Below, one piece after another: positions 15,704 to 24,539 of a stretch of DNA of 41,903 bases. Position 1 is the first letter of the stretch. Every line of letters begins with the position of its first letter. A program made the translations under genes and the position numbers. The notes under the pieces are model-generated. The model worked only from the letters and a program-made list of their open reading frames with translations. It made no database searches and was not told the origin of the DNA. The DNA comes from an uncultured Clostridia bacterium. Lineage in GTDB: Bacteria; Bacillota; Clostridia; Christensenellales; CAG-917. The stretch is taken from contig CALWAF010000010.1 in the NCBI GenBank assembly GCA_944372795.1, positions 1 to 41,903 on the forward strand. The letters are read 5' to 3'.

Positions 15704-18255
15704 ACTATTCGGTAAATTTCAGGGGCGCACTTGACAAGGCGGCGGGACTTGCGTCGCGCACGGGCGGGCTCGTGTGCACGGAGCACCTGCTTTACGGACT
15801 TGCGGCGCAGGGCGGCTGCAACGCGCAGCGTATGCTCGCCTCCGCAGGCGTGGACGCCGAGGCGGTGCTTGCCCTTTTCACGCTGCGTGACGCGGTGGCG
15901 AGAGTGGCGATGTCCACCCGCGCGAACCGTGCCGTGTCCAATGCGACGGCGCTGGCAAGGCAGTCCGGCGCGGACACCGTGAACACCGAGCATCTGCTGT
16001 TTGCCGTGATATACGACAGCGAGAGCGTGGCTGCGCAGGTGCTGGAAAAGAGGTGGGGCATCGACATCGGCGTGATGCGCGCAAAACTTTGGCACGAGAT
16101 CTCGGGAGAGGGGCGCGACGCGGGAGCAAGACAGCAGCGCACCGCCGACCTCGGAGATATAATAGACAGTTTTCTCGGCAGTTTCTTCGGAGCCGCGGTC
16201 CCGGGAAGGGGGAGCGGCGAGGGCGGTGAGGCGAGAGACGCTTTCACACCCCCGCGAAGGGAGGACGCAAAACCCGTGGAGCCCTCCTCCGGGGCGCTTC
16301 CCGAAGAGCTTGCGCAGTTCGGCACCGACCTCACCGCAAAGGCGCGCGAGGGCAAGCTGGATCCCGTCATCGGGAGAGGCAAGGAGATAGAGCGCATCAT
16401 CCAGATCCTCTGCCGCAGGACCAAGAACAATCCCGTGCTCATCGGTGAGCCGGGCGTCGGCAAGAGCGCCATCGTGGACGGGCTCGCGCAAGCCATCGTC
16501 GAAGAGAAGGTGCCCGACATCCTGATAGGAAAGCTGGTCTTTTCGCTGGACATCACCTCCATGGTGGCGGGCACGCGCTATCGCGGCGACTTCGAAGAGA
16601 GGCTGAAAAAAGCCATCGACGGCATCAAGCGCGCGGGCAACATCATCCTCTTCATCGACGAGATACACATGATCCTCGGCACGGGCTCCACCAGCGAGGG
16701 CGGCATCGACGTCGCAAACGTCCTCAAACCCATGCTGGCGAGGGGAGAGTTGCAGACCATAGGCGCGACCACCGTGGAGGAATACCGCAAATATTTCGAA
16801 AAGGATGCGGCGCTCGAGCGCAGGTTCCAGCCCATCATGGTGGAGCAGCCCAGCGTGTCCGACACCATCGAGATATTGCAGGGGCTCAAGGAAAAGTATG
16901 AGCAGCACCACAAGGTGGAGATCACCGACGAGGCGGTGTCCGCGGCGGCGATACTCTCCGACCGCTACATCACCGATCGTTTCCTTCCCGACAAAGCCAT
17001 CGACCTCATCGATGAGGCGGCAAGCAGGAAGAAGATCAAGAGTTTCACCACGCCGCCCGAGATCCGCAAGCTGGACGAGCGCATCAAAGAGGTGGAGCTT
17101 GCAAAGTCCGAAGCGGCGCGGCACGAGCAGTACGAGCGCGCCGACAAGCTCAAACACGAGCGCGACAGCCTTGTGGAGCAGAAGGAGAAGATGCAGGCGG
17201 AGTGGGACAACCGCGCAAAAGACGAGGATCTTTCCATAGGCGAAGACGATGTGGCGGAGATCGTCGCCGAGTGGACGGGCATCCCCGTGAGGAAGATCAC
17301 GGAAGGGGAGAGCGAGAAGCTCAAACACCTCGAGGAACACCTGCACAAGCGCGTCATAGGTCAGGACGAGGCGGTGAACGCCGTCGCCAAGGCGATAAAG
17401 CGCGCCCGCGCGGGACTGAAAGACCCCAAGCGTCCCATCGGTTCCTTCATATTCCTAGGTCCCACGGGCGTGGGCAAGACGGAGCTTGCCAAGGCGCTTG
17501 CCGAGGCGATGTTCGGCGACGAAAATCTGCTCATCCGCGTGGATATGTCGGAGTATATGGAGAAGCACAACGTCTCCAAACTCATCGGATCCGCCCCCGG
17601 CTACGTCGGCTACGACGAGGGAGGGCAGCTCACCGAAAAGGTGCGCAGAAAACCCTATTCCGTCGTCCTCTTCGACGAGATAGAAAAGGCGCATCCCGAG
17701 GTGTTCAACATCCTCTTGCAGATCCTCGAAGACGGCAGGCTCACGGACAGCCACGGCAGGACGGTCAGCTTCAAGAACACGGTCATCATCATGACCTCCA
17801 ACATCGGCGCGCAGGAGATAGGCAAGATGCACGCACCCCTCGGGTTCGGCACGGGCTCGAGCCGCGCGGAGGCGGAATACGAGAGCATGAAGGAGAGGCA
17901 GATGGACGCCCTCAAAGGGGCGATGAAGCCCGAGCTCATCAACCGCATCGACGAGATAGTCTTCTTCCACCGCCTCACCAAGGAGGACCTCGAAAAGATC
18001 GCGGACATCATGTTCGCCGCCCTCAAAAAGCGTCTGGACGAGCGCAATGTTTCCGTCACGGTCACCGAGGAAGCCAAGGATCTCATCGTGGGCGAGGGCT
18101 ACAACGAAGAGTACGGAGCAAGACCTCTCCGCCGCACCATACAGCGGCTGGTGGAAGACCGTTTGAGCGAGATGTTGCTGGCGGGTGACATCACCGACGG
18201 CGACAGTGTCAGCGTCACCGTAAAGGACGGCGCGCTGGATTTCGAGAAGAAGTGA
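15700..18255 (+). CDS. clpC: ATP-dependent Clp protease ATP-binding subunit ClpC
   Basis: 851 residues. An N-terminal double Clp-N repeat (about 1-140) precedes AAA-1 with Walker A GEPGVGKS (about 249) and [10 protein letters not shown], a coiled-coil middle domain (about 420-490, with a UVR-like [16 protein letters not shown]), and AAA-2 with GPTGVGKT (about 587) and [16 protein letters not shown]. ClpC unfolds substrates, including arginine-phosphorylated ones, and feeds them to ClpP, which is not in this window. The start overlaps the mcsB stop, and a strong terminator follows at 18283. Confidence 0.97.
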   Translation: MNYSVNFRGALDKAAGLASRTGGLVCTEHLLYGLAAQGGCNAQRMLASAGVDAEAVLALFTLRDAVARVAMSTRANRAVSNATALARQSGADTVNTEHLLFAVIYDSESVAAQVLEKRWGIDIGVMRAKLWHEISGEGRDAGARQQRTADLGDIIDSFLGSFFGAAVPGRGSGEGGEARDAFTPPRREDAKPVEPSSGALPEELAQFGTDLTAKAREGKLDPVIGRGKEIERIIQILCRRTKNNPVLIGEPGVGKSAIVDGLAQAIVEEKVPDILIGKLVFSLDITSMVAGTRYRGDFEERLKKAIDGIKRAGNIILFIDEIHMILGTGSTSEGGIDVANVLKPMLARGELQTIGATTVEEYRKYFEKDAALERRFQPIMVEQPSVSDTIEILQGLKEKYEQHHKVEITDEAVSAAAILSDRYITDRFLPDKAIDLIDEAASRKKIKSFTTPPEIRKLDERIKEVELAKSEAARHEQYERADKLKHERDSLVEQKEKMQAEWDNRAKDEDLSIGEDDVAEIVAEWTGIPVRKITEGESEKLKHLEEHLHKRVIGQDEAVNAVAKAIKRARAGLKDPKRPIGSFIFLGPTGVGKTELAKALAEAMFGDENLLIRVDMSEYMEKHNVSKLIGSAPGYVGYDEGGQLTEKVRRKPYSVVLFDEIEKAHPEVFNILLQILEDGRLTDSHGRTVSFKNTVIIMTSNIGAQEIGKMHAPLGFGTGSSRAEAEYESMKERQMDALKGAMKPELINRIDEIVFFHRLTKEDLEKIADIMFAALKKRLDERNVSVTVTEEAKDLIVGEGYNEEYGARPLRRTIQRLVEDRLSEMLLAGDITDGDSVSVTVKDGALDFEKK

Positions 18256-18282
18256 GCTTACACGCATTAAAAAGCGCACACC

Positions 18283-18317
18283 CGCGCCGAGGCAAATCAG
18301 CCTCGGCGCGATTTATA
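18283..18317 (+). terminator. Terminator of the clpC operon
   Basis: CGCGCCGAGGC (18283-18293) pairs exactly with GCCTCGGCGCG (18300-18310), with a 6-base loop, followed by ATTTATA. Confidence 0.8.
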
Positions 18318-18756
18318 TGCTTCACGTCCCGAGAGTGGGAGGTTTAAAAACATTCCTTCCCGGGGTGAGGGAGAAACTCAAATTTTAACCAACTTCACGT
18401 CTCGCGAGGGAACACTAATCCCCCTCCAACCCGGGGACCCCACAAAATTGCCTGCGGCGATTTTGCGGGGAGCCCCATTCGGGCTTTCCTCCCCCACTCG
18501 GAATAGGGGACAGCCCTCCTATCATGCGGGACTGACTTTTTGACCTCTTGAAAAAACTTATACTCTCGCACTAGCATAACCGAGAGGCTGGCAGTATTCA
18601 CCGAACGTCGCTCGTGGGCGGAGGAAGGCGACTCGACGCGCAAGACGCCCGTGTCTACTTAGTGTTACGTCTAGCTTGCGAGGTCGCGGAGCGCGCCGCG
18701 GCGGTCAAGCGGCGGTTTTGCCGCCGTATCATGACGAGGGCATTGCCCTCGTCTCC
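18318..18756. other. Non-coding repeat-rich stretch
   Basis: No gene is supported. It holds the 33-nt hairpin 18438-18470 (relative of 358-390) and a perfect hairpin GACGAGGGC/GCCCTCGTC at 18733-18753. Frames in this part have no ribosome binding site and do not resemble known proteins. Confidence 0.5.
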
Positions 18757-18860
18757 CGCGTCGTGAAAATGAGCGAGTGAACGGATAGTTTTGCTTGCAA
18801 AACGCGGAGTGAACGAGCATCTCTGCATTTTCACGACGCGAAAAGGAGCAACCGCGCGAC
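18757..18860 (-). repeat. Third copy of the dispersed repeat, inverted
   Basis: Arms CGCGTCGTGAAAATG (18757-18771) and its exact complement at 18826-18840 enclose an inner hairpin GTTTTGC-TT-GCAAAAC (18788-18803). Read on the minus strand it aligns with 560-655: both share GCTCCTTTTCGCGTCG, then GAAAATGCA and CTCATTTT. The central hairpin differs in sequence (GTTCCTGCAGGAAC there) but keeps self-complementarity. Confidence 0.65.
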
Positions 18861-18948
18861 AGACGAGCCAGCCGCCGCAATGCGGCGCATGGCGACGATT
18901 ACGCGCGGATTGCGACGCGGGTGAGCGGCGCGTAGTTTCGTTTTCAAA

Positions 18949-19200
18949 CGAGCAAACGTTAAGAAAAATAGTTTTCTTTCGTCTCCGAACAAATGAACGC
19001 TGGGTATGGGTTTTTCTTTTCCGTCTTTGAACGGGCAATCGTTAAGAAATGTTTTATTCCGTCTTCGGACAAGTGAGTGTTGAAAATAAGTTTGTTTTTC
19101 ATCTTCGAATGCGTGCTCGTCGTGCTCAAGCACACTCCAAACAGGAGCGCGTAGCTCCGTTATTGAACTTGAAAATTTTCTTAAACACATTTTGCAAAAG
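18949..19200. repeat. AT-rich imperfect tandem repeat
   Basis: CGTTTTCAAACGAGCAAACG with GTTAAGAAA recurs about 80 bases on as CGTCTTTGAACGGGCAATCG with GTTAAGAAA, and CGTCTCCGAACAAATGAACG recurs as CGTCTTCGGACAAGTGAGTG. Base composition is clearly richer in A and T than the neighbouring genes. It lies upstream of hpf and has no convincing gene. Confidence 0.5.
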
Positions 19201-19240
19201 GGGCGCGTCCCAAATTCCCGGGGGAATGGACGTCATTCGT

Positions 19241-19269
19241 TTGCGCTTTGCGCGCGTGTGTGATACAAT
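19241..19269 (+). promoter_or_regulatory. Upstream candidate promoter of hpf
   Basis: TTGCGC (19241-19246), a 17-base spacer and TACAAT (19264-19269), 58 bases upstream of the stronger hpf promoter. Confidence 0.4.
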
Positions 19270-19298
19270 GCATTAAGTCTTTATTTTTCATATCGCTA

Positions 19299-19327
19299 TT
19301 GAAACGGGCGCTTCGGGATGATATAAT
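19299..19327 (+). promoter_or_regulatory. Main hpf promoter
   Basis: TTGAAA (19299-19304), a 17-base spacer and TATAAT (19322-19327), giving a leader of about 20 bases that ends in AAGGAGG (19341-19347). Confidence 0.85.
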
Positions 19328-19355
19328 ATAGTCACCAAGCAAGGAGGTCCGAGAT

Positions 19356-19691
19356 ATGAAAATCGAAATCTTCGGAAAAGACTACAACGTCAGCGACTCG
19401 CTTAAAGCGATCACCGAGAAGAAGTGCGCCAAGCTGGACCGCTATTTCGGCGACGATGAAAACGCCACGGTGAAGTTCATCGTCACCCTCGAGGGCGACA
19501 CTTACACCACGGACATGACGGTCGTCTATCGCAGTCAGACCTACAGGGCGGAGGCATCGTCCGACTCCCCGTTTGACAACATCGACCTTGTCATCCCGCG
19601 TCTGCTCGGGCAGCATCGCAAGCAAAAGGACATCTGGGGCAAGTCCAAACGCGGCTCCGAGAATGTCTATGAAGAGGAAGAAGAAGTGTGA
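19356..19691 (+). CDS. hpf: Ribosome hibernation promoting factor, short form
   Basis: 111 residues. The S30AE/RaiA fold is recognisable from MKIEIFGKDYNVSDSLKAIT, the KCAKLDRYFGDD loop and DTYTTDMTVVYRSQTYRAEA. HPF binds the 30S subunit and silences ribosomes under stress. Most Firmicutes have a long form of about 180 residues whose C-terminal domain joins two ribosomes; this protein ends after an acidic EEEEEV tail and lacks that domain. Strong AAGGAGG precedes the start. The next gene overlaps by one base (TGATG), so the isomerase-like gene and pgi are probably on the same transcript. Confidence 0.88.
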   Translation: MKIEIFGKDYNVSDSLKAITEKKCAKLDRYFGDDENATVKFIVTLEGDTYTTDMTVVYRSQTYRAEASSDSPFDNIDLVIPRLLGQHRKQKDIWGKSKRGSENVYEEEEEV

Positions 19692-20482
19692 TGAAAGTCG
19701 GCATCTCCACCGCAACGTTCTTTTCTAAAGTATTGACCGAGGATTCGTTCTCGGTCATTCAACGTTGCGGGGGAGAGTGCGCGGAGGTGTTCCTCACCAC
19801 GCGCAGCGAATACGAGCCCTCCTTCGGCGATATGCTCGCCGAAAGGAAGGGGGATCTGGAGATATATTCCGTACACGCGCTCAACACGCAGTTCGAGCCC
19901 GAGCTCTTCAACGCGGTCGCCCGCACCCGTCGGGACGCCGAGGAGCTTTACCGCAAAGTCTTGGACGTCGCACGCAGGTTGGGCGCGCGTTTTTACACTT
20001 TTCACGGCAGGATGCGCCTGAAACGCAACATGGTCATCTCGCCGGAGGCTGCGGGGAGACGTATGCGGGAACTGGGTGACATCGCCATGGAATACGGTGT
20101 GAGGCTGTGTTTCGAGAACGTGCACTGGGCGATGTTCAACACCCCCGAGTTCTTTGCCGCGGCAAAGGAATTTTGTCCCGGAGTCGGCGCCGTCCTCGAC
20201 ATCAAACAGGCGAGGCAGAGCGGCAGAGACTGGCGGGAATACATCGAAGTCATGGGCGACAGGCTCATGAACGTGCACGTCTCCGACTGCGATGACGAGG
20301 GCGCGATAAAACTCATCGGCAAAGGCACTTTCCCTTTCCGCGAGCTGGTCTCCCTGCTGCATGCGTCGGGCTATGACGGACCCCTTATGATCGAACAATA
20401 CGCGGACAACTACGGAGACGTCTCCGAAGTGGCGGACGCGGTGGAATATCTCAAACACATTGTCGGAGGCATTTATGCTTAA
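19691..20482 (+). CDS. Sugar phosphate isomerase/epimerase-like TIM-barrel protein
   Basis: 263 residues. AP-endonuclease-2/xylose-isomerase-like fold: strands with candidate metal ligands in YSVHALN, FYTFHGRM, LCFENVHW, AVLDIKQAR, NVHVSDCDD and LMIEQYADN. Such proteins isomerise or epimerise sugars or act on related polyols; the exact reaction cannot be read from sequence. It sits between hpf and pgi, overlapping both (1 base and 8 bases), which hints at a sugar-phosphate role (inference). The start is fixed by the TGATG overlap with hpf. Confidence 0.85.
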   Translation: MKVGISTATFFSKVLTEDSFSVIQRCGGECAEVFLTTRSEYEPSFGDMLAERKGDLEIYSVHALNTQFEPELFNAVARTRRDAEELYRKVLDVARRLGARFYTFHGRMRLKRNMVISPEAAGRRMRELGDIAMEYGVRLCFENVHWAMFNTPEFFAAAKEFCPGVGAVLDIKQARQSGRDWREYIEVMGDRLMNVHVSDCDDEGAIKLIGKGTFPFRELVSLLHASGYDGPLMIEQYADNYGDVSEVADAVEYLKHIVGGIYA

Positions 20483-21863
20483 ATTCGATTTCAACAACAT
20501 GATGAAGAAATACATCGGCGCAGACGGGCTCACGGAGCAGGATCTTGCCGCCGTAGCTCCCGAGGCGGAAGCCGCATTCGGGAAGTTTGCCGCCCGCCGC
20601 GGCACCGGCATGACGGAGTGGGCGGATCTGCCGTACACCCAAGACGCCGTGGTGAAGGATATCCTCGCCTGTGCGGCGGAGGTGCGCGAGAATTTCGACA
20701 ACTTTGTCGTGCTGGGCATAGGCGGCAGCGCGCTCGGCCCCATCGCCGTGTTCACCGCGCTCTGCCATTTCAGATACAACGACCTCCCCGCGGAAAAGAG
20801 GGGAGTGAAGTTCTTTGTGGAGGACAACGTCGACCCCGAGAGGATGCTGGCGCTCCTTGACGTCATCGACGTCAGGCGCACCGTGTTCAACGTCATCACC
20901 AAGAGCGGCGCCACCAGCGAGACCATGAGCCAGTATCTCATCATCGCAGACATCCTGAAGAGGGAGATAGGCGAGGGCTGGCAGAAGCACATCATCGCCA
21001 CCACCTCCGCGAAGAAGGGCAACCTCATCAAACTCGCGAAGAAGGAAGGCTTCAGGACCTTCTTCATCCCCGACGGAGTGGGCGGGCGTTTCTCGGAGTT
21101 GTGTCCCGTGGGTCTTCTGCCCGCCGCCGTGCTCGGCATAGACATCGAAGGTCTGCTGGCGGGAGCCGCAGCCATGGACAAACGCTGCTCCGAGGGCGAC
21201 ATGGGCAAGAACCCCGCTCTTGCGGCGGCGGCGCTGCAATATCTCGCGATGAAACGCGGCAAGAACATCTCCGTTATGATGCCCTATGCCGACTCCTTGA
21301 AATATATGGCGGACTGGTATTGCCAGCTGTGGGGTGAGAGCCTCGGCAAGGCGGTGGACCTCGACGGCAAGACCGTGCATGCGGGTCAGACCCCCGTCAA
21401 GTCCCTCGGCGTCACCGACCAGCACTCGCAGGTGCAGCTTTACACCGAAGGACCCTTCGACAAGGTGGTCACCATCATCGGGGTGGAGAAGTTCCGCGGC
21501 GACGTCACCATCGCAGAGGGCGCGGAGGAATTCCCCGACGTCCACTTCCTCTCCGGGCACACCATGAGCGAGCTCATCAACACCGAGCGCGTCGCCACCG
21601 AGTACGCCCTCACTCGCTCCGGACACATGAACAACACCGTCATGCTCCCCGAGGTGAACGCCGAAAGCGTGGGCGAACTGCTCATGTTCTTCCAGCTGCA
21701 GACCGCCTATTGCGGCGAGCTTCTCAACATCGACACCTTCAATCAGCCCGGCGTCGAGGAAGGCAAGAACGCCACATATGCGCTCTTCGGCAGGAAGGGC
21801 TATGAGGAAAAGAGGGCGGAGCTTGACGCCGCTCCCAAGAAGGACGCGAAATACATCCTGTGA
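20475..21863 (+). CDS. pgi: Glucose-6-phosphate isomerase
   Basis: 462 residues, the shorter bacterial type. VLGIGGSALGPIAV and ITKSGATSETMSQYLI are the sugar-phosphate (SIS) binding sites, and DQHSQVQLYTEGPFDK matches the family signature. It interconverts glucose-6-phosphate and fructose-6-phosphate in glycolysis. GGAGG lies 5 bases before the ATG at 20475, inside the end of the preceding gene (8-base overlap). Confidence 0.96.
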   Translation: MLKFDFNNMMKKYIGADGLTEQDLAAVAPEAEAAFGKFAARRGTGMTEWADLPYTQDAVVKDILACAAEVRENFDNFVVLGIGGSALGPIAVFTALCHFRYNDLPAEKRGVKFFVEDNVDPERMLALLDVIDVRRTVFNVITKSGATSETMSQYLIIADILKREIGEGWQKHIIATTSAKKGNLIKLAKKEGFRTFFIPDGVGGRFSELCPVGLLPAAVLGIDIEGLLAGAAAMDKRCSEGDMGKNPALAAAALQYLAMKRGKNISVMMPYADSLKYMADWYCQLWGESLGKAVDLDGKTVHAGQTPVKSLGVTDQHSQVQLYTEGPFDKVVTIIGVEKFRGDVTIAEGAEEFPDVHFLSGHTMSELINTERVATEYALTRSGHMNNTVMLPEVNAESVGELLMFFQLQTAYCGELLNIDTFNQPGVEEGKNATYALFGRKGYEEKRAELDAAPKKDAKYIL

Positions 21864-21890
21864 CGGCGCGCCGCGCCGAGTGAGGCGGAT

Positions 21891-22469
21891 ATGTACACTT
21901 TCTACGCATTGCTCAACCGCATGAAGCTCATCGCCAGATGGAGCCTGATGCGTTCCACCACCAAAGAGGATCTGATGCAGCACGCGGCGCACGTCGCCAT
22001 CGTGGGGCAGGCGCTCGGCATCATCCGCAACACCTACTTCGGCGGCAGCGTCGACACGGACAAGATCGCGGCGCTCGCGCTCTATCACGACACCGCGGAA
22101 GTGGTCAGCGGCGATATGCCCACGCCCATCAAGTATTACAGCCCCCGCATCAAGGGCGCGTACAGCGAGATAGAGGACGTCATCAACCGCAAACTTCTCG
22201 AGTCGCTGCCTCCCGAGATGGCGAAAGAGTATGCCGAGTATATCCGCCCCGACACCGAGACGGAAGAATATAAACTGATGAAGGTCGCCGACAAAGTGTC
22301 CGCCTACATCAAGTGCATCGAGGAAAGGCTGTCGGGCAACCGCGAATTCGACACCGCCTTCAAGCGGCTGGAAAAGACCCTCGATGCGCTGAAACCCAAA
22401 TATCCCGAGCTCAAGTTCTTCCTCGACAACTTCGGGGAGGGCTACGGCCGGCAGCTGGACATCCTCTGA
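21891..22469 (+). CDS. yfbR: YfbR-like 5'-nucleotidase (HD domain)
   Basis: 192 residues, close to E. coli YfbR in length and motifs: MKLIARWSLMR (Arg16), MQHAAHVAIV (His31), ALYHDTAEVVSGDMPTP (His66, Asp67, Asp75), KVADKVSAYIKCIEE (Asp134). These match the metal and substrate ligands of the HD phosphohydrolase that dephosphorylates deoxynucleoside 5'-monophosphates. It starts 27 bases after pgi with GAGGCGG before the ATG, and its stop overlaps the next start (TGATG). Confidence 0.9.
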   Translation: MYTFYALLNRMKLIARWSLMRSTTKEDLMQHAAHVAIVGQALGIIRNTYFGGSVDTDKIAALALYHDTAEVVSGDMPTPIKYYSPRIKGAYSEIEDVINRKLLESLPPEMAKEYAEYIRPDTETEEYKLMKVADKVSAYIKCIEERLSGNREFDTAFKRLEKTLDALKPKYPELKFFLDNFGEGYGRQLDIL

Positions 22470-23551
22470 TGCTGACGCTGGCGGGGTTCTCCAAACAGTA
22501 TCTTTACGGCGCGAGCCTCTTCGGGGGAGTGGACGCCACTTTCCGCGACGGCGAGATCGTCGCGCTCACAGGAGGCGCGGGGAGCGGCAAGACTTCCTTC
22601 CTCAAAGCCGTTGCGGGCGCGTCGGACGCCGAGGGCAGAGTGCTTCTCGACGGACAGAAGATAGAAAGAAAGACGGACAAGGTCATCATGGTCTTCGACG
22701 ACGGAGCCGTGTTCGGCATGAAGACCGTCTTCGACAACCTAGCCTATCCGTTGAAGCTCCGCGGAGTCCCCGCGGCGGAGGCGGCAGCGGCAGTGGTCGC
22801 CGCAGCGGAGGAGATGGGCATAGGCGCTTGCCTCAATATGCGCGCGCGGAGGCTCGACGCCGCAGACAGAAGGCGTATGTCGCTGGCGAGACTCTTGGTG
22901 CGTCCCGCTAGACTGTGCCTCGTTGACGAGCCGACGAAAGGGCTTGAAAAGGAGGATGCGGAAGAGGTCTTCCGCGATTTCGCCTCGGCGGCGAGACGGC
23001 TTGCCGCAGGCGGCGCGACCGTCATTTATTCCACGTCTTCGCGGGAGGAGGCGATGGCGGCAAGCGACCGTATAGGCGTCCTCGTGCGAGGGGAGCTCAA
23101 ACAGCTGGGCAGCGTCGCCGAGATGCGCAAGTCCCCCGAAAGCGTGTGGGCGGCGGAGTTCGTCGAGCCCTGCTATAATGTCGCAAAGGCGACTTTATCT
23201 TGCGAAAACGGGCATATGAAGCTCGTGTTCGGCGAAAATGACGAGATGTGTGCCGATGCGCTGAAAGGGCGCGTCGCGGCAGGATATATCGGCCGCGAAG
23301 TGTTGGTCGGGTGGTTCCCCGAAGACACGGCGAAAGAGGAGCCCGACTGCGAGAGGATGGCGAAGACGGCGTATGCCGTGGGGGACAAGTTCGGCTTCGT
23401 CCTGCGCACCGAGGACGGGTTCTCGCAGCGCTCGGACATGAAAGGGGAGCGCGTGTGCATCCGTCCCGACATAGAGCGCGCGACGCTCTTCGACAGCACA
23501 AACGAGTTCAGCATCATGCTGCCCGAAGGGGCGGCGGAGGAAGGGGAATGA
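22469..23551 (+). CDS. Degenerate MalK/MsmX-like ABC ATPase subunit
   Basis: 360 residues, the length and layout of a sugar-importer ATPase (NBD plus C-terminal TOBE-like region with DRIGVLVRGELKQLGS). Walker A GGAGSGKT (35-42) and Walker B LCLVDEP (149-155, Glu154) are intact. Three other motifs are not: the Q-loop Gln is Asp77 (MVFDD for the usual MVFQD), the LSGGQ signature reads RLDAADRRR (128-136), and the switch His is Ser190 (YSTSS for YVTHD). No permease or binding protein is encoded nearby. It is fused by overlaps into yfbR and ruvC. A regulatory or non-transport role is possible. Confidence 0.85.
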   Translation: MLTLAGFSKQYLYGASLFGGVDATFRDGEIVALTGGAGSGKTSFLKAVAGASDAEGRVLLDGQKIERKTDKVIMVFDDGAVFGMKTVFDNLAYPLKLRGVPAAEAAAAVVAAAEEMGIGACLNMRARRLDAADRRRMSLARLLVRPARLCLVDEPTKGLEKEDAEEVFRDFASAARRLAAGGATVIYSTSSREEAMAASDRIGVLVRGELKQLGSVAEMRKSPESVWAAEFVEPCYNVAKATLSCENGHMKLVFGENDEMCADALKGRVAAGYIGREVLVGWFPEDTAKEEPDCERMAKTAYAVGDKFGFVLRTEDGFSQRSDMKGERVCIRPDIERATLFDSTNEFSIMLPEGAAEEGE

Positions 23552-24045
23552 TCATCCTCGGCATAGACCCCGGTCTTGCGACCATGGGGTACGGAGTGAT
23601 AGCGTTTGAAAGGGGCAACGCCGCGGTCGTGGACTACGGCGTGGTCACCACGCCCAAAGATCTCACCCTGCCGCAGCGACTTAACAGGATCGAGGAGGGC
23701 GTCATCGCGCTCATCGAGAAGTTCCGTCCCGACAACATCGCCATCGAGGAGCTCTTCTTTTCCAAGAACATCACCAACGGCATCATGGTCGCAGAGGCGA
23801 GGGGAGTCATCCTGCTCACCGCCGACAAGCTGGTGGGGGAGGAAGTCTATGAGTATACCCCCAATCAGATCAAACAGGCGATCACGGGCTACGGCGGTGC
23901 GGACAAGATACAGATGCAGCTCATGGTGCAGGCGCTTCTGCGCCTGAAAAAGGTGCCGCGTCCCGACGATGCGGCGGACGCGCTCGCCGTGGCGCTGTGC
24001 CACGCTCACACCAGCAGGCTTTCCACCGAGTTCAAGGTGAGATGA
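23548..24045 (+). CDS. ruvC: Crossover junction endodeoxyribonuclease RuvC
   Basis: 165 residues, normal. The four acidic catalytic residues are visible: Asp7 in LGIDPGLATMGYG, Glu67 in IAIEELFF, and Asp141 and Asp144 in RPDDAADALAVALCH. It cuts Holliday junctions symmetrically, working with RuvAB. The start at 23548 (after AAGGGGA) overlaps the ABC gene stop by 4 bases. Confidence 0.97.
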   Translation: MIILGIDPGLATMGYGVIAFERGNAAVVDYGVVTTPKDLTLPQRLNRIEEGVIALIEKFRPDNIAIEELFFSKNITNGIMVAEARGVILLTADKLVGEEVYEYTPNQIKQAITGYGGADKIQMQLMVQALLRLKKVPRPDDAADALAVALCHAHTSRLSTEFKVR

Positions 24046-24052
24046 AATGAAG

Positions 24053-24070
24053 GGCGCCGCGTGCGGCGCC
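24053..24070. repeat. Short GC hairpin after ruvC
   Basis: GGCGCCGC and GCGGCGCC around GT form a perfect 8-bp stem directly between ruvC and the SdpI-like gene, without a T-run. It may mark an RNA processing or stability point rather than a terminator. Confidence 0.5.
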
Positions 24071-24088
24071 GAAACGGAGATGTGAAAG

Positions 24089-24460
24089 ATGCCGCTTGCT
24101 CCCAATGTCATTGCAGTGCTTCTCAATCTGCTCTTTTTCGCGCTCGCGCTGCCGCTTGTCATGAAGCAGGTGCCCATGCAGTATCTCTACGGCTACAGGA
24201 CGGCGGGGAGCACAAAAAACGAGAAGTGCTGGTATGCGGCGAATGCCGCCTTCGCGCTGCCCGTGCTGTTTGTCACAGGGCCCTCTTTCGCGGCGGGAGC
24301 AGTGATGCTGGGGGTGCGCTACGGCACGGCTCTTCCTTTCTGGGGATACGGCTTCGCCCTTCTCTATATCCCTCTTGCGGTCGCGCTCGTCCTCGGGTGC
24401 GTGTGCGCGTCGCGGGCGTTGAAAAGGATGGAAGAAGAGGAAGGCGCGGAAGAGAAGTGA
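24089..24460 (+). CDS. SdpI-family membrane protein
   Basis: 123 residues with three or so hydrophobic segments (about 5-24, 50-70, 80-105). The conserved SdpI loop YGYRTAGSTKNEKCWYAANA follows the first segment. SdpI of Bacillus gives immunity to a secreted killing peptide and signals to a repressor, but most relatives are uncharacterised, and there is no toxin gene here. It is inserted between ruvC and ruvA on the same strand. The ribosome binding site GGAG is 9 bases from the ATG. Confidence 0.82.
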   Translation: MPLAPNVIAVLLNLLFFALALPLVMKQVPMQYLYGYRTAGSTKNEKCWYAANAAFALPVLFVTGPSFAAGAVMLGVRYGTALPFWGYGFALLYIPLAVALVLGCVCASRALKRMEEEEGAEEK

Positions 24461-24539
24461 ACATATGCGCGTGCGATGCGGGCGGGATACGCCGCCGCGC
24501 GGCACAACGGAAATAATCTGCCGAAAGGCGTGAGGGAAT

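Noticed and set aside
18655..19190. Overlapping minus-strand frames upstream of hpf
   Set aside because: They run through the dispersed and tandem repeats; their repeated residues follow from DNA repeats, and no start signal is visible.
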